Positions 1 to 9,800 of a DNA stretch of 64,000 nucleotides are shown here, in pieces (positions within the stretch are counted from its first letter, which is position 1; each line of letters begins with the position of its first letter). This DNA comes from Sporosarcina sp. ACRSL. Lineage in GTDB: Bacteria; Bacillota; Bacilli; Bacillales_A; Planococcaceae. The DNA is taken from NCBI RefSeq assembly GCF_022346605.1, contig NZ_JAKRNT010000014.1:1-64000 (forward strand), given 5' to 3'. Made by a program: the position numbers and the translations under genes. The notes beneath the pieces are model-generated. The model was given only the letters and a program-made list of their open reading frames with translations. It had not been told where the DNA came from and searched no databases.

Positions 1-31
1 CTTCTGGATAACTAACTCTAGTTCCCACAGA

Positions 32-93
32 AAAAACACCTCCACGTTGATGTATTAAGGTTCAATACCCGTTTTTCAACGTAAGGTGTTTTT
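32..93. terminator. Bidirectional terminator-like hairpin
   Basis: Arms 32-50 and 76-93 pair: AAAAACACCT with AGGTGTTTTT, and ACGTTGA with TCAACGT. The outer A/T ends give a U-tract on either strand. It lies past the 3' end of the minus-strand stress protein gene and would also close a gene entering from the left edge. Confidence 0.7.
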
Positions 94-150
94 ATTTGTC
101 TCATTTTCTTATGTCAGTGCATTACCAGGCAGGTTCTTTCTATTCACATA

Positions 151-600
151 TTAATCTTCTTCAGGAGTACGAACGACAAGTACGTCGCATGCTGCGGAGC
201 GGACAATGTTTTCGGAAACGCTGCCGATGAGGAAACGTTCGACTTTGTTCAGGCCAGTTGCCCCACAAATGATAAGATCCGCCTGAAGCTTCTTGGACAG
301 TTCACGGGAAATCATTGTTTTGGGAGAGCCGTATTCAACTACGATATTAACATTCTGTAATCCCGCGGCCTCTGCCTCCTGTTTGTATTCCGTGAGCAAC
401 TCCTCTGCAAATTTTTGTGCACGTTCTGCGATGGATCGATCGTATGCTTCGACTGCTGCGTATGAACGAGTATCAATAATGTTCACTAAGTTCAAAGATG
501 CATTATTACGTTGCGCGATGCCCACCGCTTTCTTGAATGCCCATCTTGATTCCTTCGAACCATCCACAGCCACGATAATTTGATCGTATTTCAATACCAT
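151..600 (-). CDS. Universal stress protein (UspA family)
   Basis: Single UspA domain, about 149 residues, the usual length for Bacillales UspA-like proteins. The N-terminus (YDQIIVAVDGSKES) is the first strand and loop of the nucleotide-binding fold. The C-terminal part holds GATGLNKVERFLIGSVSENIV, a match to the G-2x-G-9x-G-[ST] ATP-binding loop, so an ATP-binding type is likely. I start at the ATG at 600, because GGAG lies 8 nt upstream; an in-frame GTG at 609 sits on top of that site. It is divergent from ald. The family is cytoplasmic and stress-induced, but the exact role here is unknown. Confidence 0.85.
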   Translation of the reverse strand: MVLKYDQIIVAVDGSKESRWAFKKAVGIAQRNNASLNLVNIIDTRSYAAVEAYDRSIAERAQKFAEELLTEYKQEAEAAGLQNVNIVVEYGSPKTMISRELSKKLQADLIICGATGLNKVERFLIGSVSENIVRSAACDVLVVRTPEED

Positions 601-901
601 TCCAATCACTCCATCCTTCTAAATTTATCCCTACACTTTGTTTACACTTATTTACTTCGATAAAAACCCCGAAAATCCTTTCTTTTTTAAAAAATAAATA
701 TGAAAAAGAGGACGGAAATTTGACAGAAATGTTACGTCCTACAATAACGTTGAGAGAAGATTATGAATCTGAATATTTGTTTTTAATTAATAAGGGAGCA
801 ATATTGGTATATTTCTGATAGAATTGAAATTATATTGGCCATGTCGAAAATTTGTCGTTTTTTTGGCCAACTAATTTTCATAATGTTTAGGAGGATCAGA
901 A
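601..901. promoter_or_regulatory. Divergent uspA/ald intergenic region with an inverted repeat
   Basis: This A/T-rich region of 301 bases has no open frame I trust. Close to ald it holds the inverted repeat TTGGCCA (835-841) and TGGCCAA (864-870) with 22 bases between. It could be an operator or a leader hairpin for ald. The ald ribosome binding site AGGAGG is at about 889-894. I see no promoter with convincing spacing: TTGACA at 720 has only 14 bases before TACAAT. Confidence 0.4.
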
Positions 902-2017
902 ATGCGTATTGGGATTCCAAAAGAAATCAAGAACAATGAAAATCGGGTGGCGATGACACCTGCAGGAGTGTTTAACTTAAAGTCTGCAGGTCACGAAGTA
1001 TTGATTGAAACAGGTGCGGGTCTTGGATCCAGCTTTACAGATGAAGACTATATCGAAGCAGGTGCGACAATCGTAGCTACTCCGAAAGAAGCATGGGAAG
1101 CCGAAATGGTCATGAAAGTAAAAGAACCGCTTGCTTCTGAATACGGTTATTTCCGTGAAGGACTTATTCTCTTCACTTATCTTCACCTTGCTCCTGAATT
1201 GGAATTAACAAAAGCTATGCTTGATAGCAAAGTTGTTGGCATTGCCTATGAAACTGTGCAAGTAAACAATTCTTTGCCATTGCTAGCTCCGATGAGTGAA
1301 GTTGCAGGGCGTATGGCAACTCAAATCGGTGCGCAATATCTTGAAAAGATCAACGGCGGAAAAGGAATTCTCCTCTCCGGAGTTCCAGGTGTTTCTCGCG
1401 GAAAAGTCACAGTAATCGGTGGCGGGCAAGCGGGAACAAACGCTGCGAAAATCGCAGTCGGTATGGGTGCTCAAGTAACTGTACTTGATTTGTCCGTAGA
1501 ACGTCTTCGTCAGTTAGATGAAATGTTCGGTGACAGCATTCAGACACTTGTTTCAAACCCGTTTAATATCGCTGAATCTGTAAAAGATTCCGATCTTGTG
1601 ATCGGCTGTGTCTTGATTCCAGGGGCGAAAGCGCCGAAATTAGTTTCTGAAGAAATGGTAAAATCGATGAAACCTGGCTCAGTACTTGTTGACATCGCAA
1701 TTGACCAAGGCGGTATCTTCGAAACATCTGACCGTGTGACAACTCATGATAATCCTACATATGAGAAACATGGTGTTGTACACTATGCAGTTGCCAACAT
1801 GCCAGGAGCTGTTCCACGCACTTCGACGATGGCATTGACGAACGTTACTGTTCCATATGCATTGCAAATTGCAAACAAAGGCTATAAGCAAGCATGCTTG
1901 GATAACGCAGCGTTGCAAAAAGGCGTCAATACACTTGAAGGCCATGTGACATACAAAGCAGTTGCTGAAGCACAAGGTCTTGAGTACGTACCTGTAGAAT
2001 CATTACTACAAAAATAA
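902..2017 (+). CDS. ald: Alanine dehydrogenase
   Basis: NAD-dependent oxidative deamination of L-alanine to pyruvate and ammonia, a cytoplasmic enzyme used when alanine is a carbon or nitrogen source and in Bacillus sporulation. The protein has 371 residues, the family length. The N-terminus [17 protein letters not shown] is the classic alanine dehydrogenase/PNT start. The NAD-binding Rossmann glycine motif is [15 protein letters not shown] near residue 170, and the conserved [11 protein letters not shown] segment is near residue 298. AGGAGG lies 8 bases before the ATG. It is monocistronic, followed by a strong hairpin shared with the convergent peptidase gene. Confidence 0.97.
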   Translation: MRIGIPKEIKNNENRVAMTPAGVFNLKSAGHEVLIETGAGLGSSFTDEDYIEAGATIVATPKEAWEAEMVMKVKEPLASEYGYFREGLILFTYLHLAPELELTKAMLDSKVVGIAYETVQVNNSLPLLAPMSEVAGRMATQIGAQYLEKINGGKGILLSGVPGVSRGKVTVIGGGQAGTNAAKIAVGMGAQVTVLDLSVERLRQLDEMFGDSIQTLVSNPFNIAESVKDSDLVIGCVLIPGAKAPKLVSEEMVKSMKPGSVLVDIAIDQGGIFETSDRVTTHDNPTYEKHGVVHYAVANMPGAVPRTSTMALTNVTVPYALQIANKGYKQACLDNAALQKGVNTLEGHVTYKAVAEAQGLEYVPVESLLQK

Positions 2018-2022
2018 TAAAA

Positions 2023-2054
2023 CGCTGTCCGAGAAAAATCGGACAGCGCTTTTT
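2023..2054. terminator. Bidirectional terminator between ald and the M24 peptidase
   Basis: Perfect 10-bp stem CGCTGTCCGA/TCGGACAGCG with a 6-base loop. A run of T follows on the plus strand, and TTTTATTATTTTT follows on the minus strand. It therefore serves both converging genes. Confidence 0.9.
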
Positions 2055-2059
2055 TCCAT

Positions 2060-3157
2060 TTAAGGCTGGATGATTTGAAGTTCTTTTGGGAATTTCGTTA
2101 GTACTTCTACACCGTCAGACGTGACAGCTACGTCATCTTCAATTCGTACGCCTGTTATGTCAGGATGATAGATACCTGGTTCGACGGTGAAAACCATCCC
2201 TGCTTCTAGTTCCATGTCATTTGTTCCTGTAATGGAAGGGAATTCATGGACAGAAATGCCGAGTCCATGACCGAGGCGATGTGTGAAATATTCACCGTAG
2301 CCCGCTTCTGTAATGACATCCCTTGCGGCTTTGTCCAAATCCCTTGCTTTCACACCGGGACGAATTAAATCGATTGCTGCCTGTTCCGCTTTTTTGACAG
2401 TTTCATAAATTTCACGCATCTCTTCAGATGGTTCGCCGAAAGCGACGGTTCTCGTAATATCAGAACAATACCCTTCGTATACGACCCCAAGATCGAATAA
2501 AATGAAATCTCCTTTTTGGATCTTCCGGTCTCCAGGAGTTCCGTGTGGAGAGGCAGTTTTCGGTCCTGATAAAACCATCGTATCGAAAGACATCTTTTCC
2601 GCGCCTTTTTTCTTCATTTCAAATTCGATGGCCATTAAAATTTCAAGTTCCGTTTTCCCTTCAGCGATCTCCTTGCAGCCTACCTCAATTGCATAATCCG
2701 CCAATTCGGCTGCTTTCCGCATTTTTTGAAGCTCGGCTTCGCTTTTAATATTTCGCATTTTGTTCAATTGTTCATCAAGCCGCGGGAATGTTGCACCGTC
2801 AAAAATCTGTTCCATCCGTTCCAGACGTTCTACTGTCAAATGCGACTTTTCGATAGCGATTTTTTTCAAAGTAACTCCTCGCTTCGCGGCCGCAGATGCA
2901 AGAACTTCCCATGCATCTTCCGTATCCTGATGACCGACGGCTTCAAACGTCCATCCAGATGCCTTTAGGTCAGGAACTTCCATGAGCGGGCAAATGACGA
3001 ACGGTTCGCTATCCTTGAAAATCATGACACCTAATAGCCGTTCATGTGGTTCACTGCGGAAGCCGGAAACATAAAAAACATTATCCGGTGTCGTAATAAA
3101 TGCTGCATCCACATCGTTTACTTGTAAGTAGTTTTGGATTTCGTTAATTTTCTCCAA
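2060..3157 (-). CDS. M24 family metallopeptidase (Xaa-Pro dipeptidase/aminopeptidase)
   Basis: Predicted cytoplasmic proline peptidase of about 365 residues, the usual size of the YtdM/PapA-like Xaa-Pro peptidases. There is an N-terminal creatinase-type domain (residues 1-130) and a C-terminal pita-bread domain. The dinuclear metal ligands are visible: FDLGVVYEGYCSDITRT (two Asp), RLGHGLGISVHEFP (His), EAGMVFTVEPGIY (Glu) and GVRIEDDV (Glu). I place the start at TTG 3157, preceded by GGAGGG at 7 bases. An upstream in-frame ATG adds 42 residues unlike the family and without a good ribosome site. It is divergent from the next gene, with about 100 bases between. Confidence 0.9.
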   Translation of the reverse strand: MEKINEIQNYLQVNDVDAAFITTPDNVFYVSGFRSEPHERLLGVMIFKDSEPFVICPLMEVPDLKASGWTFEAVGHQDTEDAWEVLASAAAKRGVTLKKIAIEKSHLTVERLERMEQIFDGATFPRLDEQLNKMRNIKSEAELQKMRKAAELADYAIEVGCKEIAEGKTELEILMAIEFEMKKKGAEKMSFDTMVLSGPKTASPHGTPGDRKIQKGDFILFDLGVVYEGYCSDITRTVAFGEPSEEMREIYETVKKAEQAAIDLIRPGVKARDLDKAARDVITEAGYGEYFTHRLGHGLGISVHEFPSITGTNDMELEAGMVFTVEPGIYHPDITGVRIEDDVAVTSDGVEVLTKFPKELQIIQP

Positions 3158-3259
3158 ACAGATCCCTCCTATATGAATACATTTAATCATATCAAAAAAG
3201 AGGATTTTCCGATATGATATCGAACATGTATGTATGAACAGATTTGGAGGGATATGCAA

Positions 3260-3940
3260 ATGAAGATTTCTTATCACGGACATTCTGTCGTGAAAATTGA
3301 AACTGAAGGCAAAACGTTATTGATCGACCCGTTCATTACGGGGAATGAATTGACGGATCTGGTGGCTTCCGAACAGACTCCTGATGTGATTCTGTTAACG
3401 CACGGACATAACGATCATGTCGGGGATACATTTGAAATTGCAAAACGTTGCAACCCGCTCGTTGTCGCACCGAATGAATTGGCTGTCTATTTAGGGATGC
3501 AAAATATAAATGCCCACGGAATGAATATTGGAGGCTCCTATACATTTAATTTCGGAACAGTGAAATATACACAGGCCTTCCATAGTTCTTCCTATACGAC
3601 AGATCAAAATGAATTTATCTATACAGGAATGCCTGCCGGTATTTTGTTCACTGCTGAGGGCAAAACAATTTATCATGCAGGGGATACGTCTCTATTTGGA
3701 GATATGGCATTAATCGGGAGAAGGCACCAGATCGACGTGGCATTCTTGCCGATCGGTGATAATTTCACGATGGGTCCAGAGGATGCTGCGGCTGCTGTTG
3801 AACTGCTCAATCCGAAGCTTGTCGTACCGATTCATTACAATACGTTCCCACCGATTAGGCAAAATCCGGAAACGTTTAAGGATTTGGTCACTGCCCATGA
3901 AGTGAATATTATGAAGCCAGGTGACTCACTTGAATTATAA
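3260..3940 (+). CDS. Metal-dependent hydrolase, UPF0173 family (YtkL-like)
   Basis: Metallo-beta-lactamase-fold hydrolase of 226 residues, matching the B. subtilis YtkL length. It opens with [15 protein letters not shown], and the metal motif [12 protein letters not shown] (HxHxDH) is near residue 55. Further ligands are the His/Asp in [13 protein letters not shown] and the His in [12 protein letters not shown] use the ATG at 3260, 8 bases after GGAGGG; the upstream ATG at 3254 lies too close to that site. Substrate unknown; members resemble lactonase and UlaG-type enzymes. It ends with its own terminator. Confidence 0.88.
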   Translation: MKISYHGHSVVKIETEGKTLLIDPFITGNELTDLVASEQTPDVILLTHGHNDHVGDTFEIAKRCNPLVVAPNELAVYLGMQNINAHGMNIGGSYTFNFGTVKYTQAFHSSSYTTDQNEFIYTGMPAGILFTAEGKTIYHAGDTSLFGDMALIGRRHQIDVAFLPIGDNFTMGPEDAAAAVELLNPKLVVPIHYNTFPPIRQNPETFKDLVTAHEVNIMKPGDSLEL

Positions 3941-3946
3941 AAATTT

Positions 3947-3986
3947 CCGATCTGTGCAACAAGACATTGTTGCCAGATCGGTTTTT
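3947..3986 (+). terminator. Rho-independent terminator
   Basis: Stem CCGATCTG/CAGATCGG enclosing a further GCAAC/GTTGC pairing, then TTTTT. It starts 7 bases after the hydrolase stop codon. Confidence 0.9.
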
Positions 3987-4091
3987 CATTTCACCAATTC
4001 AATCATTTATACACTTGAGTCATCCTGAAAACGCTATTCTTTCTGAACTATGATAAAATGAAAGCAGGTAAAAAGAGAAAAAGGTGAAAAG

Positions 4092-5399
4092 ATGTCGACA
4101 AAACATGAGCTGATATTACGCTATATCGAAGGGTTGGCCGTCGGCGAAAAGATTTCTGTACGCCAAGTCGCCAAAGCCCTATCCGTCAGTGAAGGAACGG
4201 CATACCGGGCAATAAAAGAAGCTGAGAATCAAAAACTTGTCAATACGATCGAACGTGTTGGCACGATACGAATTGAAAAGAAGAAAAAGGAGAATATCGA
4301 AAGGCTAACATTTGCCGAAGTCGTCAATATTGTCGATGGAGTTGTACTTGGGGGACGGGATGGACTTCATAAAACATTGACTAAATTCGTCATCGGGGCA
4401 ATGCAACTCGATGATATGAAACGTTACATAGATGCTGGAAGCTTACTGATTGTCGGAAACAGGCTCAAGGCACACGAGCTTGCCTTAAGTGCAGGAGCCG
4501 CAGTTCTCGTTACAGGAGGCTTCGATGCAGCTGAAGAAGCGAAAAAACTGGCAAATGAACTGGACTTGCCAATCATTTCATCCAGTTACGACACGTTCAC
4601 AGTCGCGACGATGCTGAACAGGGCGATTTATGACCAGTTAATTGAAAAGGAAATATTGCTAGTGGAAGATATTTTGACGCCGCTCGCTGAAACGATCACT
4701 TTTTCACCGAAGGACAGTGTAGGATACTTCAATGAAGTGAATCGGAAAACGGCGCATTCAGGATATCCAGTCATTGAAAGAAATGGAAAATTGATTGGGA
4801 TTGTCACGTCACGTGACGCCGTCGGGAAACAAGAAACCGATTTGATTGAGAAAGTGATGACGCAGCACCCGATTACTGTGAATGGCAAAACGAGTGTAGC
4901 TTCCGCAGGTCATAGCATGATTTGGGAGGGCATCGATTTGATGCCTGTTGTGAGCGAAAGTGGTATTCTTGAAGGAATTATTAGCCGCCAAGACGTCTTG
5001 AAAGCATTTCAGATGACGCAACGACAGCCGCAACAAGGGGAAAAAATCGATGATATCGTAAAAAACCAAATGAAAGCCGTACCTGACCAGCCCCAAAACG
5101 TCGAATTTACAGTCGCTCCACAAATGACGAACCAATTTGGATCGCTATCTTATGGAGCGTTGACAACATTGTTGACGGATGTTGGAAACCGGGCGATTAA
5201 AATGCGTAAGCGGGGAGAAAGTGTTCCCGAAAATATGACAATCTACTTTATTAAACATGTGCAGCTTGGGTCCACGGTTACTGTACAACCAAGAATTCTT
5301 CATATGAGTCGGAGATTCGTTAAAGTAGACTTCGATCTATTCTCGGAATCTGAACTGATCGCAAAAGCGATGGTTATGTATCAGCTTTTCGAGAGATAA
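4092..5399 (+). CDS. ytoI: CBS/DRTGG-domain regulator with N-terminal HTH (YtoI family)
   Basis: Protein of 435 residues with a composite architecture. A winged-helix-like HTH (residues 1-60, ISVRQVAKALSVSEGTAYRAIKEAE) is followed by a DRTGG domain (about 70-180). A pair of CBS modules (about 190-310) and a C-terminal hot-dog/MaoC-like domain (about 325-430, TNQFGSLSYGALTTLLTD) complete it. CBS pairs usually bind adenine nucleotides, so a nucleotide-sensing DNA-binding role is a reasonable inference, but the target is unknown. The same gene precedes ytpI-nrnA-dnaE in B. subtilis. AAAGGTG lies 5 bases before the ATG. Confidence 0.88.
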   Translation: MSTKHELILRYIEGLAVGEKISVRQVAKALSVSEGTAYRAIKEAENQKLVNTIERVGTIRIEKKKKENIERLTFAEVVNIVDGVVLGGRDGLHKTLTKFVIGAMQLDDMKRYIDAGSLLIVGNRLKAHELALSAGAAVLVTGGFDAAEEAKKLANELDLPIISSSYDTFTVATMLNRAIYDQLIEKEILLVEDILTPLAETITFSPKDSVGYFNEVNRKTAHSGYPVIERNGKLIGIVTSRDAVGKQETDLIEKVMTQHPITVNGKTSVASAGHSMIWEGIDLMPVVSESGILEGIISRQDVLKAFQMTQRQPQQGEKIDDIVKNQMKAVPDQPQNVEFTVAPQMTNQFGSLSYGALTTLLTDVGNRAIKMRKRGESVPENMTIYFIKHVQLGSTVTVQPRILHMSRRFVKVDFDLFSESELIAKAMVMYQLFER

Positions 5400-5416
5400 G
5401 AGGTGGAATGAAAAAA

Positions 5417-5441
5417 CTGATGCGGCAGGCGCATCAGTTTT
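5417..5441. terminator. Bidirectional terminator overlapping the ytpI stop
   Basis: Perfect stem CTGATGCG/CGCATCAG with loop GCAGG, flanked by A6 on the left and TTTT on the right. The minus-strand ytpI stop codon (5434-5436) lies inside the right arm. Confidence 0.85.
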
Positions 5442-5754
5442 CATTCAACTTAGTTTCTTCATCGATAAATTGTTTATAATGCTGTGAAGCTTTGTAATTG
5501 AACACGATGATATAGGCGCCGAACACGATGAAAAGACCAGAGACAACGTATGTTGCAACGCCTTCGAAAAGAAGGAGCTGGTTAATTCCGAAGAAGAAAA
5601 GAAGACCGCCGAGGAATGATCCTGCTTTGCTAGCAAAAAATTTCTTTCGGATCGGGAACATATAACTTGTCCTGAATTGGCGAGTTTTGAAATAAAGATA
5701 GTAAACGCCTGATGCAATAATAAGAAAAACAAGTAAGAAATTAAGAGTTTTCAT
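5434..5754 (-). CDS. ytpI: YtpI family small membrane protein
   Basis: Membrane protein of 106 residues with three hydrophobic segments (about 4-20, 45-65 and 68-88) and a charged C-terminal tail, matching the YtpI family in size and layout. The start has GGAGG 8 bases upstream. As in B. subtilis it lies between ytoI and nrnA, here on the opposite strand. No biochemical function is known to me for this family. Confidence 0.8.
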   Translation of the reverse strand: MKTLNFLLVFLIIASGVYYLYFKTRQFRTSYMFPIRKKFFASKAGSFLGGLLFFFGINQLLLFEGVATYVVSGLFIVFGAYIIVFNYKASQHYKQFIDEETKLNEN

Positions 5755-5845
5755 TCAAAGAGCCTCCATCAAATACTTCTTTCATTGTAGCGGCTTTTTT
5801 CAAGGAATGCGAACAGAAATCATTGAAAACCGGAGGAATCGGAAA

Positions 5846-6787
5846 TTGATACGACAAATCATCGACACAATTGAACAATATGAAACAATTATCATTCATC
5901 GTCATGTCCGGCCTGATCCGGATGCGTACGGTTCTCAAGTTGGCTTGAAAGAGTTGATCGCTACGAATTATCCTACTAAAAAAGTGTACGCAGCAGGTAC
6001 ACATGATCCCATGCTCACTTATTTGGCAGTTCAAGATGATATAACCCCTGAAGATTATAACAATGCGCTCGTCATCGTTACCGATACGGGCAATACAGAA
6101 CGAATCGACGCAAATCATTATGAAAAAGGTGCCTATTTAATTAAAATTGATCACCATCCGAATGTCGACCCATATGGAGACATGAGATGGGTGGATACTG
6201 AAGCAAGCTCCACTTCGGAAATGATCTATCTTCTTTACGAGGAAGGGAAAAAGCATTACGGATGGAAAATGTCTGATGCATGCGCCCGTTTATTGTTTGC
6301 CGGTATTGTAGGCGATACAGGACGCTTCCTGTTCCCGAGCGCTACTGTTAGGACATTTGAGATTGCAAGCGGTTTGATCAAATATAACTTCGATCGATCG
6401 AAGTTATATGCGGAAATGTATGAGGAAGACCGCAAATTGCTCCATTTGAAAGGCTATATGTATCAGCAGTTCACGATTGACGAAAACGGTGCGGCCTTCA
6501 TTAAAATTGATAAATCCGTTTTGAACAAATTCGGCGTCACTGCTAGTGAAACGTCCCAGCTTGTCGGAGCACTCGGAGATGTGAAAGGGATATGTGCTTG
6601 GGTCATTTTTGTAGAGGAGGACGATCAGATTCGTGTCCGGCTCCGTTCAAAAGGACCTATTATTAATAAGCTTGCTGCAGAATATGATGGAGGCGGGCAT
6701 CCACTCGCTTCTGGAGCTTCCATCTATTCATGGGACAAAGCAGATGAAGTCATTGCAAAATTGAAAGCATTATGTGCGGCGAAGTAA
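5846..6787 (+). CDS. nrnA: Nano-RNase / pAp phosphatase NrnA
   Basis: Bifunctional DHH/DHHA1 phosphoesterase that degrades 2-5 nt RNAs and hydrolyses 3'-phosphoadenosine 5'-phosphate. Motifs: HRHVRPDPDAYGSQ (motif I), VTDTGN (motif II), KIDHHPN (the DHH triad) and the C-terminal DHHA1 glycine motif YDGGGHPLASGAS. I choose the TTG at 5846, with GGAGG 9 bases upstream. It gives 313 residues, and the distance to HRHVRPDPDAYG then equals that in B. subtilis NrnA; a start at 5807 would add 13 unmatched residues. The stop is 19 bases from the dnaE start, so the two are probably co-transcribed. Confidence 0.95.
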   Translation: MIRQIIDTIEQYETIIIHRHVRPDPDAYGSQVGLKELIATNYPTKKVYAAGTHDPMLTYLAVQDDITPEDYNNALVIVTDTGNTERIDANHYEKGAYLIKIDHHPNVDPYGDMRWVDTEASSTSEMIYLLYEEGKKHYGWKMSDACARLLFAGIVGDTGRFLFPSATVRTFEIASGLIKYNFDRSKLYAEMYEEDRKLLHLKGYMYQQFTIDENGAAFIKIDKSVLNKFGVTASETSQLVGALGDVKGICAWVIFVEEDDQIRVRLRSKGPIINKLAAEYDGGGHPLASGASIYSWDKADEVIAKLKALCAAK

Positions 6788-6806
6788 CGGTTCGGAGGGA
6801 TTTGTA

Positions 6807-9800
6807 TTGGTACTTGTCTATCCACAAATAGTGACCGGCGCCGATTTACTGCGCGGTATAATAAAACTTGACGAACTGGCCCCGCTTCTGCAAAGGAGAG
6901 GGGCTCGATCTGTTGGTATTGTCAATTCGAAAATGTATGGGGTCCGTTCTTTCTGTAAAACGATGGAAAAATACGGCATTCATCCGGTCATTGGGTTAAC
7001 GATCCGGTTGGAGCTTGATGACGATTCAACTATTTTGCTATATGTATACGCTAAAGACGATAGCGGCTATAGCAATCTTCTTAAAATGAGCAGTGCCATC
7101 TCCATTCGTGAACAGGAGACACTTCCGCTGAAATGGCTGCAAGCGTATAGCGAGGGGTGTGTCTTTATTTGTCCGATGACCGATCGTTCGTGGGAAGATA
7201 AACGAGGAACAGAAACAATCCAAACAATCCAAAAAGCGTGTCGGACGGTCTACATCGGCATATCTAGGCCAGGTGGCGTGAAGCACCATGCAGAAAATGA
7301 CATTCTGGACATAGCCGACCAGACAAACACAACCATTACTGCATATCACGAATCAAGGTATCTTGCGAAAGAAGATTCCTTTGCATTTGAAGTTGCGACG
7401 GCAATACGGTCGGGCTATAAACTGAATGATCCTTCCCGGCCAAAACTAGATATTTATGATGCATATGTACCCGAGGAGCAAGAGCTGCTGCATTGGTTTT
7501 CCGATCGTCCGGAATGGATGCAAACGATGTCTGAAATCATGTTGTCCTGTAATGCGAAATTACCGCCAAACCGCACTTTGATGCCTGCATTTCCAGTTCC
7601 GGAAGGGCATACGTCGGCTTCTTTGCTAAAAATGAATTGCGAGAAAGGCTTAATCCGCAGGTTAGGGACGGTCAGCCCAACTTATTATGAAAGACTCCAT
7701 ACAGAGCTTGCGGTCATCGATAATATGGGGTTTTCTGATTACTTTCTCATCGTAGAAGATTTCATGCGTTTTGCAAAGGAGAATGGGATTTTAACAGGGC
7801 CAGGAAGGGGTTCTTCCGCTGGTTCCCTCGTCGCATTTTCCCTTAGCATTACGGATGTGGATCCTATCAAATACGGGCTCATTTTTGAGCGTTTCCTCAA
7901 TCCCGGCAGAATTACTATGCCCGATATCGACATTGATTTTGCGGATAACCGGCGCTCAGAAGTGATAGAATATGTCGCTAAAAAATACGGGAAGGCATAT
8001 GTTGCGCAAATTATTACGTTCGGTACACTTTCATCCAAATCTGTCGCACGGAACGTCGCCCGCGTGTTTGACTTCACAAATGAAGAGATGTCCTTCTTGT
8101 CCAAACAGATCCAAGAAGGACATCGTAAAAGTCTGGAACAGTCTGTTACCAAGTCAAAACAGCTTCAAGACTGGATTGCTATGGATCCTGTCCGTGCCAA
8201 ATGGTTCCAGGCAGCTAAAGCATTAGAAGGCTTGCCGAGGAATGCGTCCACACATGCTGCAGGTGTCATTTTATCTCCCATCCCCTTAGTCGAAACGGTT
8301 CCACTTCAACATGGCGGAGAAGATATTTATTTGACGCAATGGGCAATGGGGGATGTGGAAGAAATCGGTCTGCTGAAAATGGATTTTCTCGGGCTGCGTA
8401 ATTTGACATTGATGGATCGGATCCGTTCGATGATTCAATATGATAAGGGAAAGACGATCCATTTCGAGGACATCCCTTTGAATGATGCAAAGACGTTCGA
8501 CCTTTTTAAAAAGGGCGATATGACCGGGATTTTCCAATTTGAATCAGATGGCATGCGAGAGGCCTTGAGGCTCATCAAACCAGATGAATTCAGTGAACTT
8601 TACGCCATCAATGCATTATACCGACCTGGTCCGATGGAAAATATCCCGCTTTATAGCCGAAGGAAAAACCATAAGGAAAAAATCGATTATTTACATCCTC
8701 AACTGGAACCGATCTTGCGAGAAACGGCTGGAATCATCGTCTACCAGGAGCAGATTATGCAAATCGCCGTACAAATTGCGGGATTTACGATGGCGGAAGC
8801 AGATCTATTAAGAAGGGCTGTCAGTAAAAAGAACCGCGAAGTGCTCAGGCAGGAGAGGGATCATTTTGTGAAAAGTGCGGTCCAGCATAACTTTCCCGAA
8901 CGCTCCGCAAGTGATATTTATGATTTGATCGTTAAATTTGCCGATTACGGGTTCCCGAAAAGCCACGCGGTTGCGTATTCATTAATTTCCTATCAACTGG
9001 CCTACGTCAAAGCAAATGCACCGGTCTATTTCTATGCAGCACTGTTGTCGATGGCGACGGGCAATCAAGAAAAAACGATGGAATATATCCATGAGATCAG
9101 AGCGAAAGGTATTGACATCCTCCCACCCTCCATCCAGAAAAGCAAATATTCCCATGTAGTCGAGAATGGGGCAATCCGGATTGGATTAGGGATGATCAAA
9201 GGGGTGACGCCGAACTTTTACAATCTTGTAAAGGAAGCTCGAACGACTGAAGGTTGGAAAACGCTCTTCGACTTTTCAGCTGCAATCGGAGGAACACATT
9301 TCAACGAAAAAACAATAATTCCCTTAATCAAAGCAGGAGCGCTCGATGAATTCGGAGAAGATCGGTCCGTCCTCCTCGCTTCCAGTGAAGCTGCACGTAA
9401 TCATGCAATGTTCGTCAGGCCGGATGGAGACGACTTGCTCCAAGATGTCATATATTCCATCGCAAAGCCGAAATATTCGCCAGGCGGCTCCATGCCGAGA
9501 TTCGCTATGCTCGAATATGAACGGGAAGTGCTCGGTTTTTATTTATCCGAACATCCAGCGGTTGAGATGAAAAAGACATTAGGTGAAAAAGTAGTAGACC
9601 TCGTAATCGTCCCCGACGCAAAAGAACGTACGATGCTACAGGTAGCGGGAATGATAAGAGACATCAAACGGATCCGTACAAAGAAAGGCGAAGCGATGGC
9701 ATTCCTTACGCTCCAAGACGAAACGGGAGAACTATCATGCACGATCTTCCCAAGGCAATACACTACAGTCAACATCCATTTACAAGAACTCGCCATGGTA

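Noticed and set aside
720..745. TTGACA...TACAAT promoter upstream of ald
   Set aside because: Spacing is only 14 bases, too short for a standard sigma-A promoter.
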